64,000 nt of DNA from Alteromonadaceae bacterium M269 (GCA_004353515.1 SMNZ01000003.1:558001-622000), one strand, 5' to 3'; shown: positions 17,901 to 25,113, numbered from the stretch's first letter. A program made the numbers and translations. The notes: generated from the letters alone by a model not told the origin.

Positions 17901-18804
17901 TGACTTAGGCGGTTCAACGGTGGGTGTTGAAATGACCGCTAACTGGTTGGGACCTGATCACCCCGTTGGTTCTGACTCGACCAGTGGCAAGCAATCGAGT
18001 CTCATGGATAAACTCGAAACCGATCCCGGTCGCAACAACAACCAAAAGTACATCCGTGGTCACTTGCTCAATGCACAGCTCGGAGGTCCAGCGCGTGGCG
18101 TCAATCTTTTCCCCATTACGGCAGAGGCAAATGAGTTACACAAAACAACAGTAGAGAATCGGGTCAAGGACTGGGTCAATACACAGCGTTTATGGGTTTA
18201 TTATAAAGTGAAAGTGCTAGCACCGAGCAGTGGTCGCGTGCTGAGCAATCCCTCTTCGCCTGTTAGTAAAAAGCGACAAAACTATGTGAATTCGACTTTC
18301 CAATGCCATGCTTATCAGCGTTATATGAACGGCCGTACCAAAGGCGAGGAAATAAAGGTCGATATACATTCGCGCTATCGTTTACCCAGTCCGCCTGCCA
18401 GCACACAAACCTTTAGTAGAGACGATAACTTTGATGTTCAAACTGATCTGCAATCCGGCGATCGCAGAGGTCGTTCGACAGTCGCTGCACCAACCGCTCG
18501 TGCGCAGGACTTGGCAGCGACCATAGAATCAGTCGGTGGTTCAGGCCCGGCCTTTATAGAAAGTGGCTTACTCGCGCGTATTAACAGTCGCTTAAATGCC
18601 GGTGTAACTTGGGCAGCGATTCGAACCAAGTTAAAGGAATTCAGCCAAGTCGGTGATTCTGCTGTTGATGCGTTACGAGCAGCGCATGGAGCTGGAGCGG
18701 CCGGATACAGTGGTACCGACAAAGGCCAACTGACCCGATTGAACAACATATATCTGGCCGATAAACGCAACTTCGACCTAAAAATTGCTGCACTGAGACC
18801 ATAA
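14923..18804 (+). CDS. Putative eCIS cargo: large protein with C-terminal RGH nuclease-like domain
   Basis: 1293 residues, no signal peptide. Residues 1-60 are polar and disordered. Residues about 70-520 are roughly 80-100-residue beta repeats marked by L.GVSGT.GYQNN.FSG patterns. Residues about 545-720 are Gly/Ala-rich with AEGYVAFGAGLGLDVVLG, a segment I associate with large eCIS cargo proteins. Residues about 736-885 are low complexity (Gln, Arg, Pro, Gly, Asn). Residues about 1000-1150 contain YIRGHLLNAQLGGPARGVNL with His1047 and Asn1061, then ITAEANELHKTTVENRVKDW, matching the RGH...N pattern of DNA/RNA non-specific endonucleases. The last 140 residues are helical. Last gene of the eCIS operon, with no small immunity gene beside it. 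The cargo role is inferred from position and architecture; no DUF4157/HExxH domain is present. Confidence 0.6.
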   Translation: MTQPTRTQDTPGNSTAPVTLNRTPEQNNNATPTVTDAGNQAMMGLQEDGSYKIQLGNGIHIGASLFNRRIANLENENLRVPGVKFKSFTKARVNRGQRPGGNLKAELTLPKVKENEFDISINSDGEVRRLRNAGDIELDFPALNNPRITELAFTEEKQLAGTLNIRTNSLKPRGSNMTITGEGNVSIRGGNFSGNFTANMTYPDLADGSFTVRFAESGDISAEGNLNLTHSLLEGVTGTFGLQDNNLTTTVTIPVTRLNPHVPGLSLTAGSVNLSAVNRNVSGGLEGVSFEYKEFATGSVSASIANGRLSGNGTFNSSLSSLADVSGTIGYQNNAFSGSITIDSSDFPDSLPIQSGSITGTIDNEGRLGFSGTMLASLGPVGEGTFSASMDAEGNTAIAAEVELAIPGLQGARFTVALINGELEGEGDVPIDTEVLQGVSGNVHIEYKNNLWSGETTFSFTADDGRLSGEVTVGVRQNEEGGLNVYGGGQLTMQLSDNITGTVGAEIDPQGQVTLNMRIDVEPIELFPERRVERELFRYSQNIPLWAILVAVIRMRAGVRAGIGPGQFRDISVTGTYTIGDPEGPDLEFTGELFIPAFAEGYVAFGAGLGLDVVLGSLTGGIEGVATAGIYGAVSVRPLLEYDNGDWAISGTATMAAGARFKLGLNAWAEVEAAWVTVWENTWNLAEKTWNIGPNLAVQFQLQNYVLGSGEVPEITMETGDMPGIDSMISDAMPKDNPAPAGGRQAMQQQRGQWRGRRQGEGRPQAPPASQQQQASRPPQADPQATPPVRAPQRPGRRPPPPPGAAQGQQGTRPGSNNRGGGRAQGNVANNPNRRAAPGNAAPNRTPSGSANNQAGSANTQNRRQPGDPTASAADVANSNQQRHPASVTLRMLDEPPVPTPRTADQKRADLRAAKQVLDLAAGQSRRGYDQLDDYYPRIQRRFRLTEISLVPQGSGYKVSLSINPNLQASLPDVKASGTGIAGKTTNIVHRSTDLGGSTVGVEMTANWLGPDHPVGSDSTSGKQSSLMDKLETDPGRNNNQKYIRGHLLNAQLGGPARGVNLFPITAEANELHKTTVENRVKDWVNTQRLWVYYKVKVLAPSSGRVLSNPSSPVSKKRQNYVNSTFQCHAYQRYMNGRTKGEEIKVDIHSRYRLPSPPASTQTFSRDDNFDVQTDLQSGDRRGRSTVAAPTARAQDLAATIESVGGSGPAFIESGLLARINSRLNAGVTWAAIRTKLKEFSQVGDSAVDALRAAHGAGAAGYSGTDKGQLTRLNNIYLADKRNFDLKIAALRP

Positions 18805-18879
18805 GGTGAAAAATACCCCCTTAAGTCATGTTATTACTGATAACGTTAGAGTTTATCGCGACATTTTACGGCCTTTGTA

Positions 18880-18907
18880 TTGACTTGCTTTGAACAGGTG
18901 ATAAGAT
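18880..18907 (+). promoter_or_regulatory. Promoter of the tRNA-Arg genes
   Basis: TTGACT at 18880-18885 and TAAGAT at 18902-18907 with a 16-base spacer, followed by a GC-rich GCACGCCGC discriminator. Such a discriminator is common at stringently controlled stable-RNA promoters. It lies about 75 bases before the first tRNA. Upstream of it, 18805-18879 shows no clear terminator for the eCIS operon. Confidence 0.6.
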
Positions 18908-18980
18908 GCACGCCGCTTTGCAGCTGGCGCCTTTATTGAGTCTTTTGCAGAGTTTAAAATCTACTGTTTGAATAGATTGT

Positions 18981-19057
18981 GCGTGTGTAGCTCAGCTGGA
19001 TAGAGTACCTGGCTACGAACCAGGCGGTCGGAGGTTCGAATCCTTCCACACGCGCCA
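18981..19057 (+). tRNA. tRNA-Arg (anticodon ACG), copy 1
   Basis: 77 bases including encoded CCA. Acceptor stem GCGTGTG pairs with CACACGC. The anticodon stem CCTGG/CCAGG encloses the loop CTACGAA, so the anticodon is ACG, read as inosine-CG after TadA editing and decoding CGU, CGC and CGA. The T arm contains GGTTCGAATCC. The discriminator base is G. It is identical base for base to the copy at 19239-19315. Confidence 0.97.
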
Positions 19058-19077
19058 TTTTAATCCTTATTAGTCAA

Positions 19078-19189
19078 AGGATGAGAACCGAGAGGTTCGA
19101 CAAAATTGTCGGGAACAATTTTGAACGCGCGAAGTGCGGCCCATAGGGCGAAAGACAGGATGTCTGGAGTAATCCTTCCACACGCGCCA
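19078..19189 (+). repeat. tRNA-Arg spacer repeat module A (rtT-like), ending in a tRNA 3' copy
   Basis: The module starts near AGGATGAGAACCG. It has a small hairpin (GAACC/GGTTC, 19085-19098) and a perfect 9-base-pair hairpin CAAAATTGT/ACAATTTTG (19101-19123). After GAAAGACAGGATGTC it ends with a 19-base copy of the tRNA-Arg 3' end including CCA (19171-19189). The copy lacks the rest of the cloverleaf, so it is not a gene. The arrangement mirrors the 3'-end repeats of the E. coli tyrT operon that give rtT RNA. Confidence 0.75.
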
Positions 19190-19238
19190 ATTTAACTTTT
19201 TATCATTAATCAGTTAAACTAAATTAAATACCTATTAC

Positions 19239-19315
19239 GCGTGTGTAGCTCAGCTGGATAGAGTACCTGGCTACGAACCAGGCGGTCGGAGGTTCGAATC
19301 CTTCCACACGCGCCA
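19239..19315 (+). tRNA. tRNA-Arg (anticodon ACG), copy 2
   Basis: 77 bases with encoded CCA, identical to the copy at 18981-19057: same acceptor stem GCGTGTG/CACACGC and the same loop CTACGAA with anticodon ACG. No separate promoter is obvious between the copies, so both are probably processed from one transcript starting near 18914. The identity of the two copies points to a recent tandem duplication or gene conversion. Confidence 0.97.
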
Positions 19316-19379
19316 CTTCTTTTCTTCTTAGAATCTTAAAATAATCCATATTATTAGCTTAGACGAATTCTTGTGTTAG

Positions 19380-19572
19380 AAGGATGAAGAACCGATAAGA
19401 GGTTCGACAAATTCGTCAGGAACGAATTTGAACATGCTCAGGCATTGCCGCGAAGCGGTCAGTATCAGGGACGATTACGAATAGAAATTCGTCAGGAACG
19501 AACTTGAACATGCTTTAGCATGACCGTAAGGCGGAAGACAGGATGTATGGAGTAACCCTTCCACACGCGCCA
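19380..19572 (+). repeat. tRNA-Arg spacer repeat module B (rtT-like), ending in a tRNA 3' copy
   Basis: A longer version of module A. It begins AGGATGAAGAACCG and has the same hairpin position with compensating changes (CAAATTCGT/ACGAATTTG, 19408-19430). A second, imperfect copy of this hairpin lies around 19486-19505, and a CATGC..GCATG hairpin follows. It then has GAAGACAGGATGT and ends in a 16-base tRNA 3' copy (19557-19572). Identity with copy 2 continues about 8 bases past CCA (CTTCTTT), as expected if the unit arose by tandem duplication that included the 3' flank. The remaining 19573-19624 contains no gene. Confidence 0.72.
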
Positions 19573-19624
19573 CTTCTTTCAAAAAAGCCCTTTATTTTCT
19601 TATTATTAACTACGAATAATTTTT

Positions 19625-21046
19625 TTAGTTTGAACGCCTTAAAGAATAGATTGGTTCTTTAGAGTTAGGTGTTGCCTTAGTGTACGGGATGCTTATAGTG
19701 ACCTTAAAATAGATGTCGGGTTCTGATGCTATGGATAACTGTCCACCACACGAAGTAATACTGCAATAAGAGTGAGCTAGCCCAAACTGAATTCTGTTAG
19801 ACATTGTATGGAAGGGCATGAGCAGTTTGTCTGGATCTGTTATCTTCATTCCTTTTCCGTTATCTGAAATCTCTATCTTTACGAAATCTCCTTCTTTGTA
19901 AGTTTTGATGGTTACTCGTCTGTTAATTTCTTCTTTGTCGTTAAAAGCATGAGAAAAATTCTTAAACACGTTGATTAAGCTCATGGTTAAAACGCTACGA
20001 GGGAAGGTGACGTGGATGTCTTGAATATCGAGGCAGAGGTTTATGTTCTCTGATGAGAAATCGAGTCCCGATGTGCAAGATTCAATAAGTTGTCTGACAT
20101 TAAAAGTGCTTGGTTCATCCGAGTCTGAAAGTAATGTAATTAGTCTGACCGATTCAGACACCTTTCTTAAATTACTTAGCGTCATGTCTATTGCTTGTTC
20201 TTCGATTTCATTGCTTGATTTGAGATTGCTACTTGCCATTAATGCTACACCCAAGGGAGTATTGATATTGTGAGCTAGACCTTTTAGCGTTTTATTGAGG
20301 GCGATTAGGCTGTTTTTCTGCTCTAGGTTTTTGGCCAGTAAGTTTTCTCTTTTGAGTAAATCGAAAATATATTTGAGGGTAAAAAGTGTAATGAAGAAAA
20401 TAGCGACGACGACGATCGAAAATGATGACAAAAACGCGCTGTTAAGGGCAGACAGCTGGCTTTGAATAGGGAGTCTGACTTCAATAGCGCCAGCAAGATC
20501 TCCAACTTTCCAATCTCGTTTGGGGGAACTCGCTAAATTGTTGTGACAATCAGTGCAAGCTTCTGATGTCATATGGTCAGGGATGGCAGCTCTAACGGTA
20601 TTGCCTAACAGTTCGTAGTAGAGCTGCTCGCCATTAACCAAAGCACTGAGCGCATTACGTTGGAATTCGTCTAATTTACGGTCCCCACGAGGAGGGAAGG
20701 GATAATCGCTGTATATGTGATACTCAATTAAACTTTTGTCCTTTTGATGTGCTTCAGCGACCTCGAACCAGAGAGTAAGAGGTAAAGGAATAGTGTTAAC
20801 CTGATCACGATTGGGCCCCCAATCAACTGGAATGTCCGATTTGTTTTTAACGACGCTGACGACTTTTTCTGCATAGTACTTACGCAAAAGCTTATGGTTT
20901 TGTGCCGTTTGAGAGGCTTGAATAGCAGCCCATTCAGTCAGTATATCCTGTCTAAACGTACTGAAACTAAACCATGCAGCGCCTGCTAGAACTGTGAAAT
21001 AGCCACCAAAGATCAACCACAATTTAGAAGACGACTTTAGCGCCAC
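19625..21046 (-). CDS. Sensor histidine kinase with DUF3365 haem-c-type periplasmic domain
   Basis: About 473 residues. I choose the GTG at 21046, which has GGAG six bases upstream; the longer TTG frame to 21085 has no such site. An N-terminal membrane helix (LWLIFGGYFTVLAGAAWFSF) is followed by a roughly 170-residue periplasmic DUF3365 domain containing CTDCH, a c-type haem attachment motif. A second helix (FSIVVVAIFFITLFTLKYIF) leads to a kinase core with the phosphoacceptor H in GLAHNINTPLG and an ATPase with SDNGKGMKI. DUF3365 kinases are thought to sense redox state or small ligands through haem. No response regulator lies beside it, so the partner is unknown. The H-box resembles the HN/Q-P class. 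Confidence 0.82.
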   Translation of the reverse strand: MALKSSSKLWLIFGGYFTVLAGAAWFSFSTFRQDILTEWAAIQASQTAQNHKLLRKYYAEKVVSVVKNKSDIPVDWGPNRDQVNTIPLPLTLWFEVAEAHQKDKSLIEYHIYSDYPFPPRGDRKLDEFQRNALSALVNGEQLYYELLGNTVRAAIPDHMTSEACTDCHNNLASSPKRDWKVGDLAGAIEVRLPIQSQLSALNSAFLSSFSIVVVAIFFITLFTLKYIFDLLKRENLLAKNLEQKNSLIALNKTLKGLAHNINTPLGVALMASSNLKSSNEIEEQAIDMTLSNLRKVSESVRLITLLSDSDEPSTFNVRQLIESCTSGLDFSSENINLCLDIQDIHVTFPRSVLTMSLINVFKNFSHAFNDKEEINRRVTIKTYKEGDFVKIEISDNGKGMKITDPDKLLMPFHTMSNRIQFGLAHSYCSITSCGGQLSIASEPDIYFKVTISIPYTKATPNSKEPIYSLRRSN

Positions 21047-21183
21047 AGTAAACTCCAAGGGATAGGGATAAATAAAATATAGCAAAGGCTGGAGTAATAC
21101 GTTAAAGCAAGTCTGCTATTAGAGTACGTTGATTCGTTTTAATGTGCTAAACAGGCTTTTTAAGGCTGTAGGGTTGGAGATGT

Positions 21184-21222
21184 AAAAAGCGCCAGAAGAG
21201 CTGAGTCACTCATACTGACGCC
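21184..21222 (-). terminator. Intrinsic terminator after the S9 lipoprotein gene
   Basis: Read on the minus strand, GCGTCAG (21215-21221) pairs with CTGGCGC (21189-21195) with one G-T pair, enclosing a smaller TGAGT/ACTCA hairpin, and is followed by TTTTT (21184-21188). It lies 13 bases beyond the stop of the S9 peptidase gene. Confidence 0.6.
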
Positions 21223-21234
21223 TTTGGTATTTTT

Positions 21235-23523
21235 TTAGCGCGGAACTTCCATATTACGAATAACGAACTGGGGTGGTGGGGTTTGTTCCAATAAGTGCTT
21301 GACGAAAAAATCCCAGCGTTTTCTAACAAAGTAAGGGTGTCTATGCAGTAAGTGTCCCATATTGGGGTAAAGCATTAACTCAAAATCTTTGTTGGCTTTG
21401 ATTAAGCTATCAACTAATTGCATGGTAGCTGCTGGATTGACATTGTCGTCCAGCTCTCCATGAGCTAGCAATAGTTTCCCCTTCAGCTTATCTACTAGAT
21501 TAAGGTTGGACTGCTCATCCCAGTGACTGCCAACTGGGTAACCCATCCACGTTTCATTCCATCCTGTTTTATCCGTTCTGAAATCATGGTTTCCCGATGC
21601 GGATACTCCTACTTTAAAGAAATCTGGGTACTTGAACATGGCGTGTGCTGTGTCATATCCACCGGCTGAGAAGCCATAGATGCCAACACGGTCAATATCT
21701 ATATAGCGGTACTTTTGAGCCAATTGCTTAATTGCCCATACGTGATCATCAACACCACCACTCAGATTTTTGTAACTGTACTCGTGAAATGCTCTGTCCC
21801 TTTTAGCAGTGCCTCGGCCATCCATTTTGATGACAATAAAACCAAGTTCGGCCAGAGCTTGGGCGTGGGCGCCTAGTGGCGCGCCGTATGTTTTAGGCGT
21901 GAAATACCCGTGAGGTCCAGTATAAACATCATCGATTATAGGATATTGCTGATTTGGATCGAAGTTAGATGGGTAGTATAAAACGCCGAATAGGCGTGTC
22001 TTCCCATCTTCTGTAAGTAGATTAAATGGTTCTGGCGGCTTATAGCCGAGGTGATCTAGCTCATCCGTATTGGCTTGCCCTAGCTGAGCGAGCATTTTTC
22101 CGTCTTCTAGTCGTCTTAAGGTATGTACTGGAGGCGACTGAACTGTGCTCATTGTATCGATAAAGACATCATATGACGGAGAAAGTTGTGTGCTGTGCAT
22201 CTGAGGTTCTGGTGTCAGCAGCTTGAGATCTTTACCTGTAAAGTTCACGGAATATAAGTGGCGATAGTAAGGCTCTGCCTGATCTAGAGCAGCTCCTTCG
22301 AAATATAACTGTCCTTCTTTAGCGTCTACTGATTTTATGTCGCGTACAATAAGATCTGTTGGCGTGACTTCGTTAATCAATTCGCCTGTTACCAAATCAT
22401 ACCGAAAAACCTGCTGCACTCCATGGCGCTCAGAGGTCCATAAAAGGGTATTTTCGTCAGGAAAAACGTAATGCCTTTGCGCCCAAGGGTCGATGTATTT
22501 TGAGTTAGTTTCTTCAATGAGTGTTTTGACCCTCCTAGTCTGAGGGGAAAGCTCCTTCAAACGATAGGTTTGAAATCCTCGTTCACGTTCAACAAAATAG
22601 AATTTATTGTTATCTTCAAACCCTCCCCAAAGTGGATCGCCATAATAGGTCTGCATTTGAGTCGGATTATCTATCTTGAACGCTTCTTTCTTGCTGACAT
22701 CTACAAGAACAATATGCCCCTGAGGAATGTGTTTATCGCCAGCTAATGGATAATGATATTCGTAGGTTCTAGGGCGGTGACCTTTGCCTGTAACACTTTG
22801 TGTTAAGTGTAACTTCCCAACTTTTCTTAGATCCAACTGGAAGGTGACCAAGTACTTACTATTGTCAGCCCAGTAAACAACCTTTTGGTGTTCAACGCTG
22901 CCTTTGGGCTTATTGAAGAATCTCCTCGGATTGGAATTAGCAGTTGCGTAAGCGAAATCTTTTTGACCGTCGGTTGTCAATTGATGTTCTTTGCCAGTTT
23001 CAAGGTCGCGCAAGAATAAGTTGTATTCCTTAACGAAAGCTTGCCATTTTCCATTGGGTGATATTAAAGGGGCTGTGTTGCCTGTATCTGAGGAAACTTC
23101 TCGACATTGGTAAGTATTACTCTTATCGCACGACCATTCTTTTTTTTGCCAGCGTATGTGTATGGACTTTTCATCTCCATTAACAACGTCCAGCTCTTTT
23201 TCGAAACTTTCTTTGTCTGAGACATTTAAGCTATTTGCAAGCTTATCCAAATTAAATAATGAGTGAGGGCGGTGATTTTCGTCGTAATAAATGTAATCGG
23301 TTGACTGCCCATTTTTTAAAGCAAACCAAAAAGTGCCATTGTTTTGCCAACGAGGTCTAACCCATAAGTTATGTGCTTTATCTCGTAAACTGATAGGTAA
23401 AAACTGCTCAGCTCTTTGATACTTACTTAACGTGGTTTCATCGCTTTGCTTTTCTGTGCTGTTTAAAGCGCATCCTGCCAGAAAGGAGATAATTAAACCT
23501 GCGAAAGTCAATTTGCACTTCAT
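21235..23523 (-). CDS. S9 family (DPP4-like) peptidase, lipoprotein
   Basis: 762 residues. The N-terminus MKCKLTFAGLIISFLAGC is a lipoprotein signal with lipobox LAGC, so the enzyme should be anchored in the cell envelope. Residues about 40-480 are the DPP4-type beta-propeller. The C-terminal alpha/beta-hydrolase has the nucleophile in GFSAGGY (Ser619), the acid in GELDDNVNP and the His in NMGHLLHRHPY, a full catalytic triad. It should cleave peptides, probably after proline or a related residue, outside the cytoplasm. It has its own terminator and lies divergent from the gene at 23895. A second S9 enzyme of a different subtype is encoded at 39614. Confidence 0.88.
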   Translation of the reverse strand: MKCKLTFAGLIISFLAGCALNSTEKQSDETTLSKYQRAEQFLPISLRDKAHNLWVRPRWQNNGTFWFALKNGQSTDYIYYDENHRPHSLFNLDKLANSLNVSDKESFEKELDVVNGDEKSIHIRWQKKEWSCDKSNTYQCREVSSDTGNTAPLISPNGKWQAFVKEYNLFLRDLETGKEHQLTTDGQKDFAYATANSNPRRFFNKPKGSVEHQKVVYWADNSKYLVTFQLDLRKVGKLHLTQSVTGKGHRPRTYEYHYPLAGDKHIPQGHIVLVDVSKKEAFKIDNPTQMQTYYGDPLWGGFEDNNKFYFVERERGFQTYRLKELSPQTRRVKTLIEETNSKYIDPWAQRHYVFPDENTLLWTSERHGVQQVFRYDLVTGELINEVTPTDLIVRDIKSVDAKEGQLYFEGAALDQAEPYYRHLYSVNFTGKDLKLLTPEPQMHSTQLSPSYDVFIDTMSTVQSPPVHTLRRLEDGKMLAQLGQANTDELDHLGYKPPEPFNLLTEDGKTRLFGVLYYPSNFDPNQQYPIIDDVYTGPHGYFTPKTYGAPLGAHAQALAELGFIVIKMDGRGTAKRDRAFHEYSYKNLSGGVDDHVWAIKQLAQKYRYIDIDRVGIYGFSAGGYDTAHAMFKYPDFFKVGVSASGNHDFRTDKTGWNETWMGYPVGSHWDEQSNLNLVDKLKGKLLLAHGELDDNVNPAATMQLVDSLIKANKDFELMLYPNMGHLLHRHPYFVRKRWDFFVKHLLEQTPPPQFVIRNMEVPR

Positions 23524-23620
23524 ATCAAGTCTCTTATTACCGTTTGTTTGTATTTAATGAGGGCGAGTACGCAACTGAGGCATTAGCCCTGTTTCTTATG
23601 GTGTACCATATTAAGTTATA

Positions 23621-23637
23621 TTGTATACATTATACAA
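23621..23637. promoter_or_regulatory. Palindromic operator candidate in the divergent 23524-23894 region
   Basis: A perfect inverted repeat TTGTATA-CAT-TATACAA lies in the AT-rich 371-base gap between the S9 lipoprotein gene (minus) and the oxygenase-like gene (plus), 98 bases from the S9 start. Its form (a GTATAC core with outer TTG/CAA) is like operators of GntR-type dimeric repressors. No regulator gene is adjacent. The rest of the gap shows no gene. Confidence 0.4.
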
Positions 23638-23894
23638 ATTGTTGGGCGTGCATTATCATAAAGCACTGTTAACTAATCCTTACTCAGTTTCTAAAGTGTT
23701 AATGGCGATAAGTGTTTGCATAACGTTGGAGTTGCTGTGCTACTGACGAAACATGGTTGATATGTGCTATTCAATGAGGTCGGGAGTTTTATGTTTTACA
23801 AGAAATAAGCGATATATTGTTAAAATTTTTAGGCCTGATAATTTAACTTTGATAGAGTTAGCACCAAATTTTTTAACTATGGTGTACTTAATTA

Positions 23895-24515
23895 ATGGCT
23901 ATTGAAAAATATGATGTCCAAGCTTTGTTTGCGACACCTTACTTTAAAACTAACTTAAAGCATGCAATTACTGAGGAACATGTTAAGTTTGTTCGTGGCT
24001 TAAAGATGATAAAGAATAGAGATAACCTCATTTCTGAGAATCTCTATATATTCGAAGAGCCAGAAATGGCGGGTATTAAAGCAGTTATACAAGAAGCGTT
24101 GGATATATATTCAAGCCAAGTGATGGGGGTTGAGCACAAGCTCTACGTGACTCAGTCATGGGCACTTTCAAACCCTCCTGGGGTAGGTATGCACTCACAT
24201 TCACATTCTAATTCGTTGATATCCGGCTCGTTTTACTATGATGAATTACCTCAGCCTTTGTCTCGCGTGATATTTGATAAACACACTAGTTATCAACAAT
24301 TAGAGATAAACCCTTTACGTGAAAGGCAAAACCTTTTCAACACGCCAATAAATGTTCTGACCCCTGAAAGCAATGACTTGATTTTATTCCCTTCTTATCT
24401 AAATCATCAAATCGAAGCAAATATGGCTCAAACAGAACGAAGAGCGATTGCTTTTAATTGTTTTATTAAAGGACAGTTAGGCAATTATCGAGATGTATCG
24501 GAGCTTATGCTCTAG
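23895..24515 (+). CDS. Putative 2OG-Fe(II) oxygenase (TIGR02466/2OG-FeII_Oxy_5 type)
   Basis: 206 residues, cytosolic. The sequence fits the TIGR02466 family of putative prolyl-hydroxylase-like dioxygenases: LFATPYFKTNL at the start, QSWALSNPPGVGMHSHSHSN carrying the first metal His, SGSFYYDELP, then LILFPSYLNHQIEAN with the distal His, and RRAIAFNCF with the Arg expected to bind 2-oxoglutarate. The substrate is unknown; related genes are common in marine bacteria and phages. The ATG has only a weak ribosome site. No neighbour suggests its pathway: the S9 gene upstream is divergent and oadG follows after a 301-base gap. The fold call is fairly good; activity is inferred. Confidence 0.7.
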   Translation: MAIEKYDVQALFATPYFKTNLKHAITEEHVKFVRGLKMIKNRDNLISENLYIFEEPEMAGIKAVIQEALDIYSSQVMGVEHKLYVTQSWALSNPPGVGMHSHSHSNSLISGSFYYDELPQPLSRVIFDKHTSYQQLEINPLRERQNLFNTPINVLTPESNDLILFPSYLNHQIEANMAQTERRAIAFNCFIKGQLGNYRDVSELML

Positions 24516-24816
24516 ACTCTATCTTATTGAGCAATAGCCGGCATCTACTAATGATATCGGCTAAAGCTACTTATGCTCTCTAGCTTTTCTAATCCCAATC
24601 CTTTCTTTTTATAGGGCGAGCGATTGCTTTAAGTGGTCTCTTAATTCTTAGCTTCTCAGACGATAGTTATCGTAAATATGGTTATCTGCGTATCACTAGA
24701 TAAAAGTAGTGATTTTTTCACTTATTAGTACAAGGATATTAGTTTCTCAGTTGTTTTTTGATAACTTGCGTGATACTTGTTTCTCTCTCAAATAATGGCT
24801 AAAAATAGATTGAAAA
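24516..24816. other. Gap before oadG
   Basis: 301 bases with no gene. An imperfect inverted repeat TAGCCGGCATC/GATATCGGCTA at 24535-24563 follows the oxygenase gene but has no T-run, so it is a weak terminator candidate at best. The part near oadG is AT-rich and should hold its promoter, though I see no clear -35/-10 pair. Confidence 0.4.
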
Positions 24817-25080
24817 ATGACCGATGAAATAATGAACTTATTGGCAGAATCAGCGAATCTCTTGATTGTTGGTATGGCTGTCGTTTTTGTTTTTCTGACC
24901 GTGCTCATTGGTGCCGTGAAATTGATGTCTAGGGTTGTGCAAAAATTCCCTGAGCCGAATACAGATGCATTTGGGTCTAATAATCTAGTAACAAAACAGA
25001 TTGCACAGCAGGATGACAAAGTTTCACCTCAGATCGTTGCTGCTATTGTTGCGGCAGTTCACCAATATCGTCAAAAGTAG
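24817..25080 (+). CDS. oadG: Oxaloacetate decarboxylase gamma subunit
   Basis: 87-residue protein with one N-terminal membrane helix (LLIVGMAVVFVFLTVLIGAV) and a hydrophilic C-terminus ending VAAIVAAVHQYRQK, the usual form of OadG. It tethers the alpha subunit to the membrane beta subunit and assists assembly of the sodium-pumping oxaloacetate decarboxylase. The gene order gamma-alpha-beta, with 33 bases to oadA and 3 bases between oadA and oadB, is the standard oadGAB operon. Family members are poorly conserved, so the call relies on size, topology and context. Confidence 0.9.
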   Translation: MTDEIMNLLAESANLLIVGMAVVFVFLTVLIGAVKLMSRVVQKFPEPNTDAFGSNNLVTKQIAQQDDKVSPQIVAAIVAAVHQYRQK

Positions 25081-25113
25081 CCTTTTAACTCATATATCTT
25101 ATAGGAGCCTTCC

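Noticed and set aside
1-18804. Prophage or type VI secretion cluster
   Set aside because: No capsid, portal, terminase, lysis or integrase genes in 18.8 kb. The ATPase is not ClpV-like and no TssJ/L/M/K genes are present. The tape-measure type and ATPase fit eCIS. Upstream sequence is needed for full certainty.
19171-19189. Third tRNA-Arg gene
   Set aside because: Only the 3' end (19 bases) is present, with no D arm or anticodon arm. The same holds for 19557-19572. Treated as ends of repeat modules.
24535-24563. Terminator after the oxygenase-like gene
   Set aside because: The inverted repeat TAGCCGGCATC/GATATCGGCTA is imperfect and has no T-run. Noted only in the gap description.
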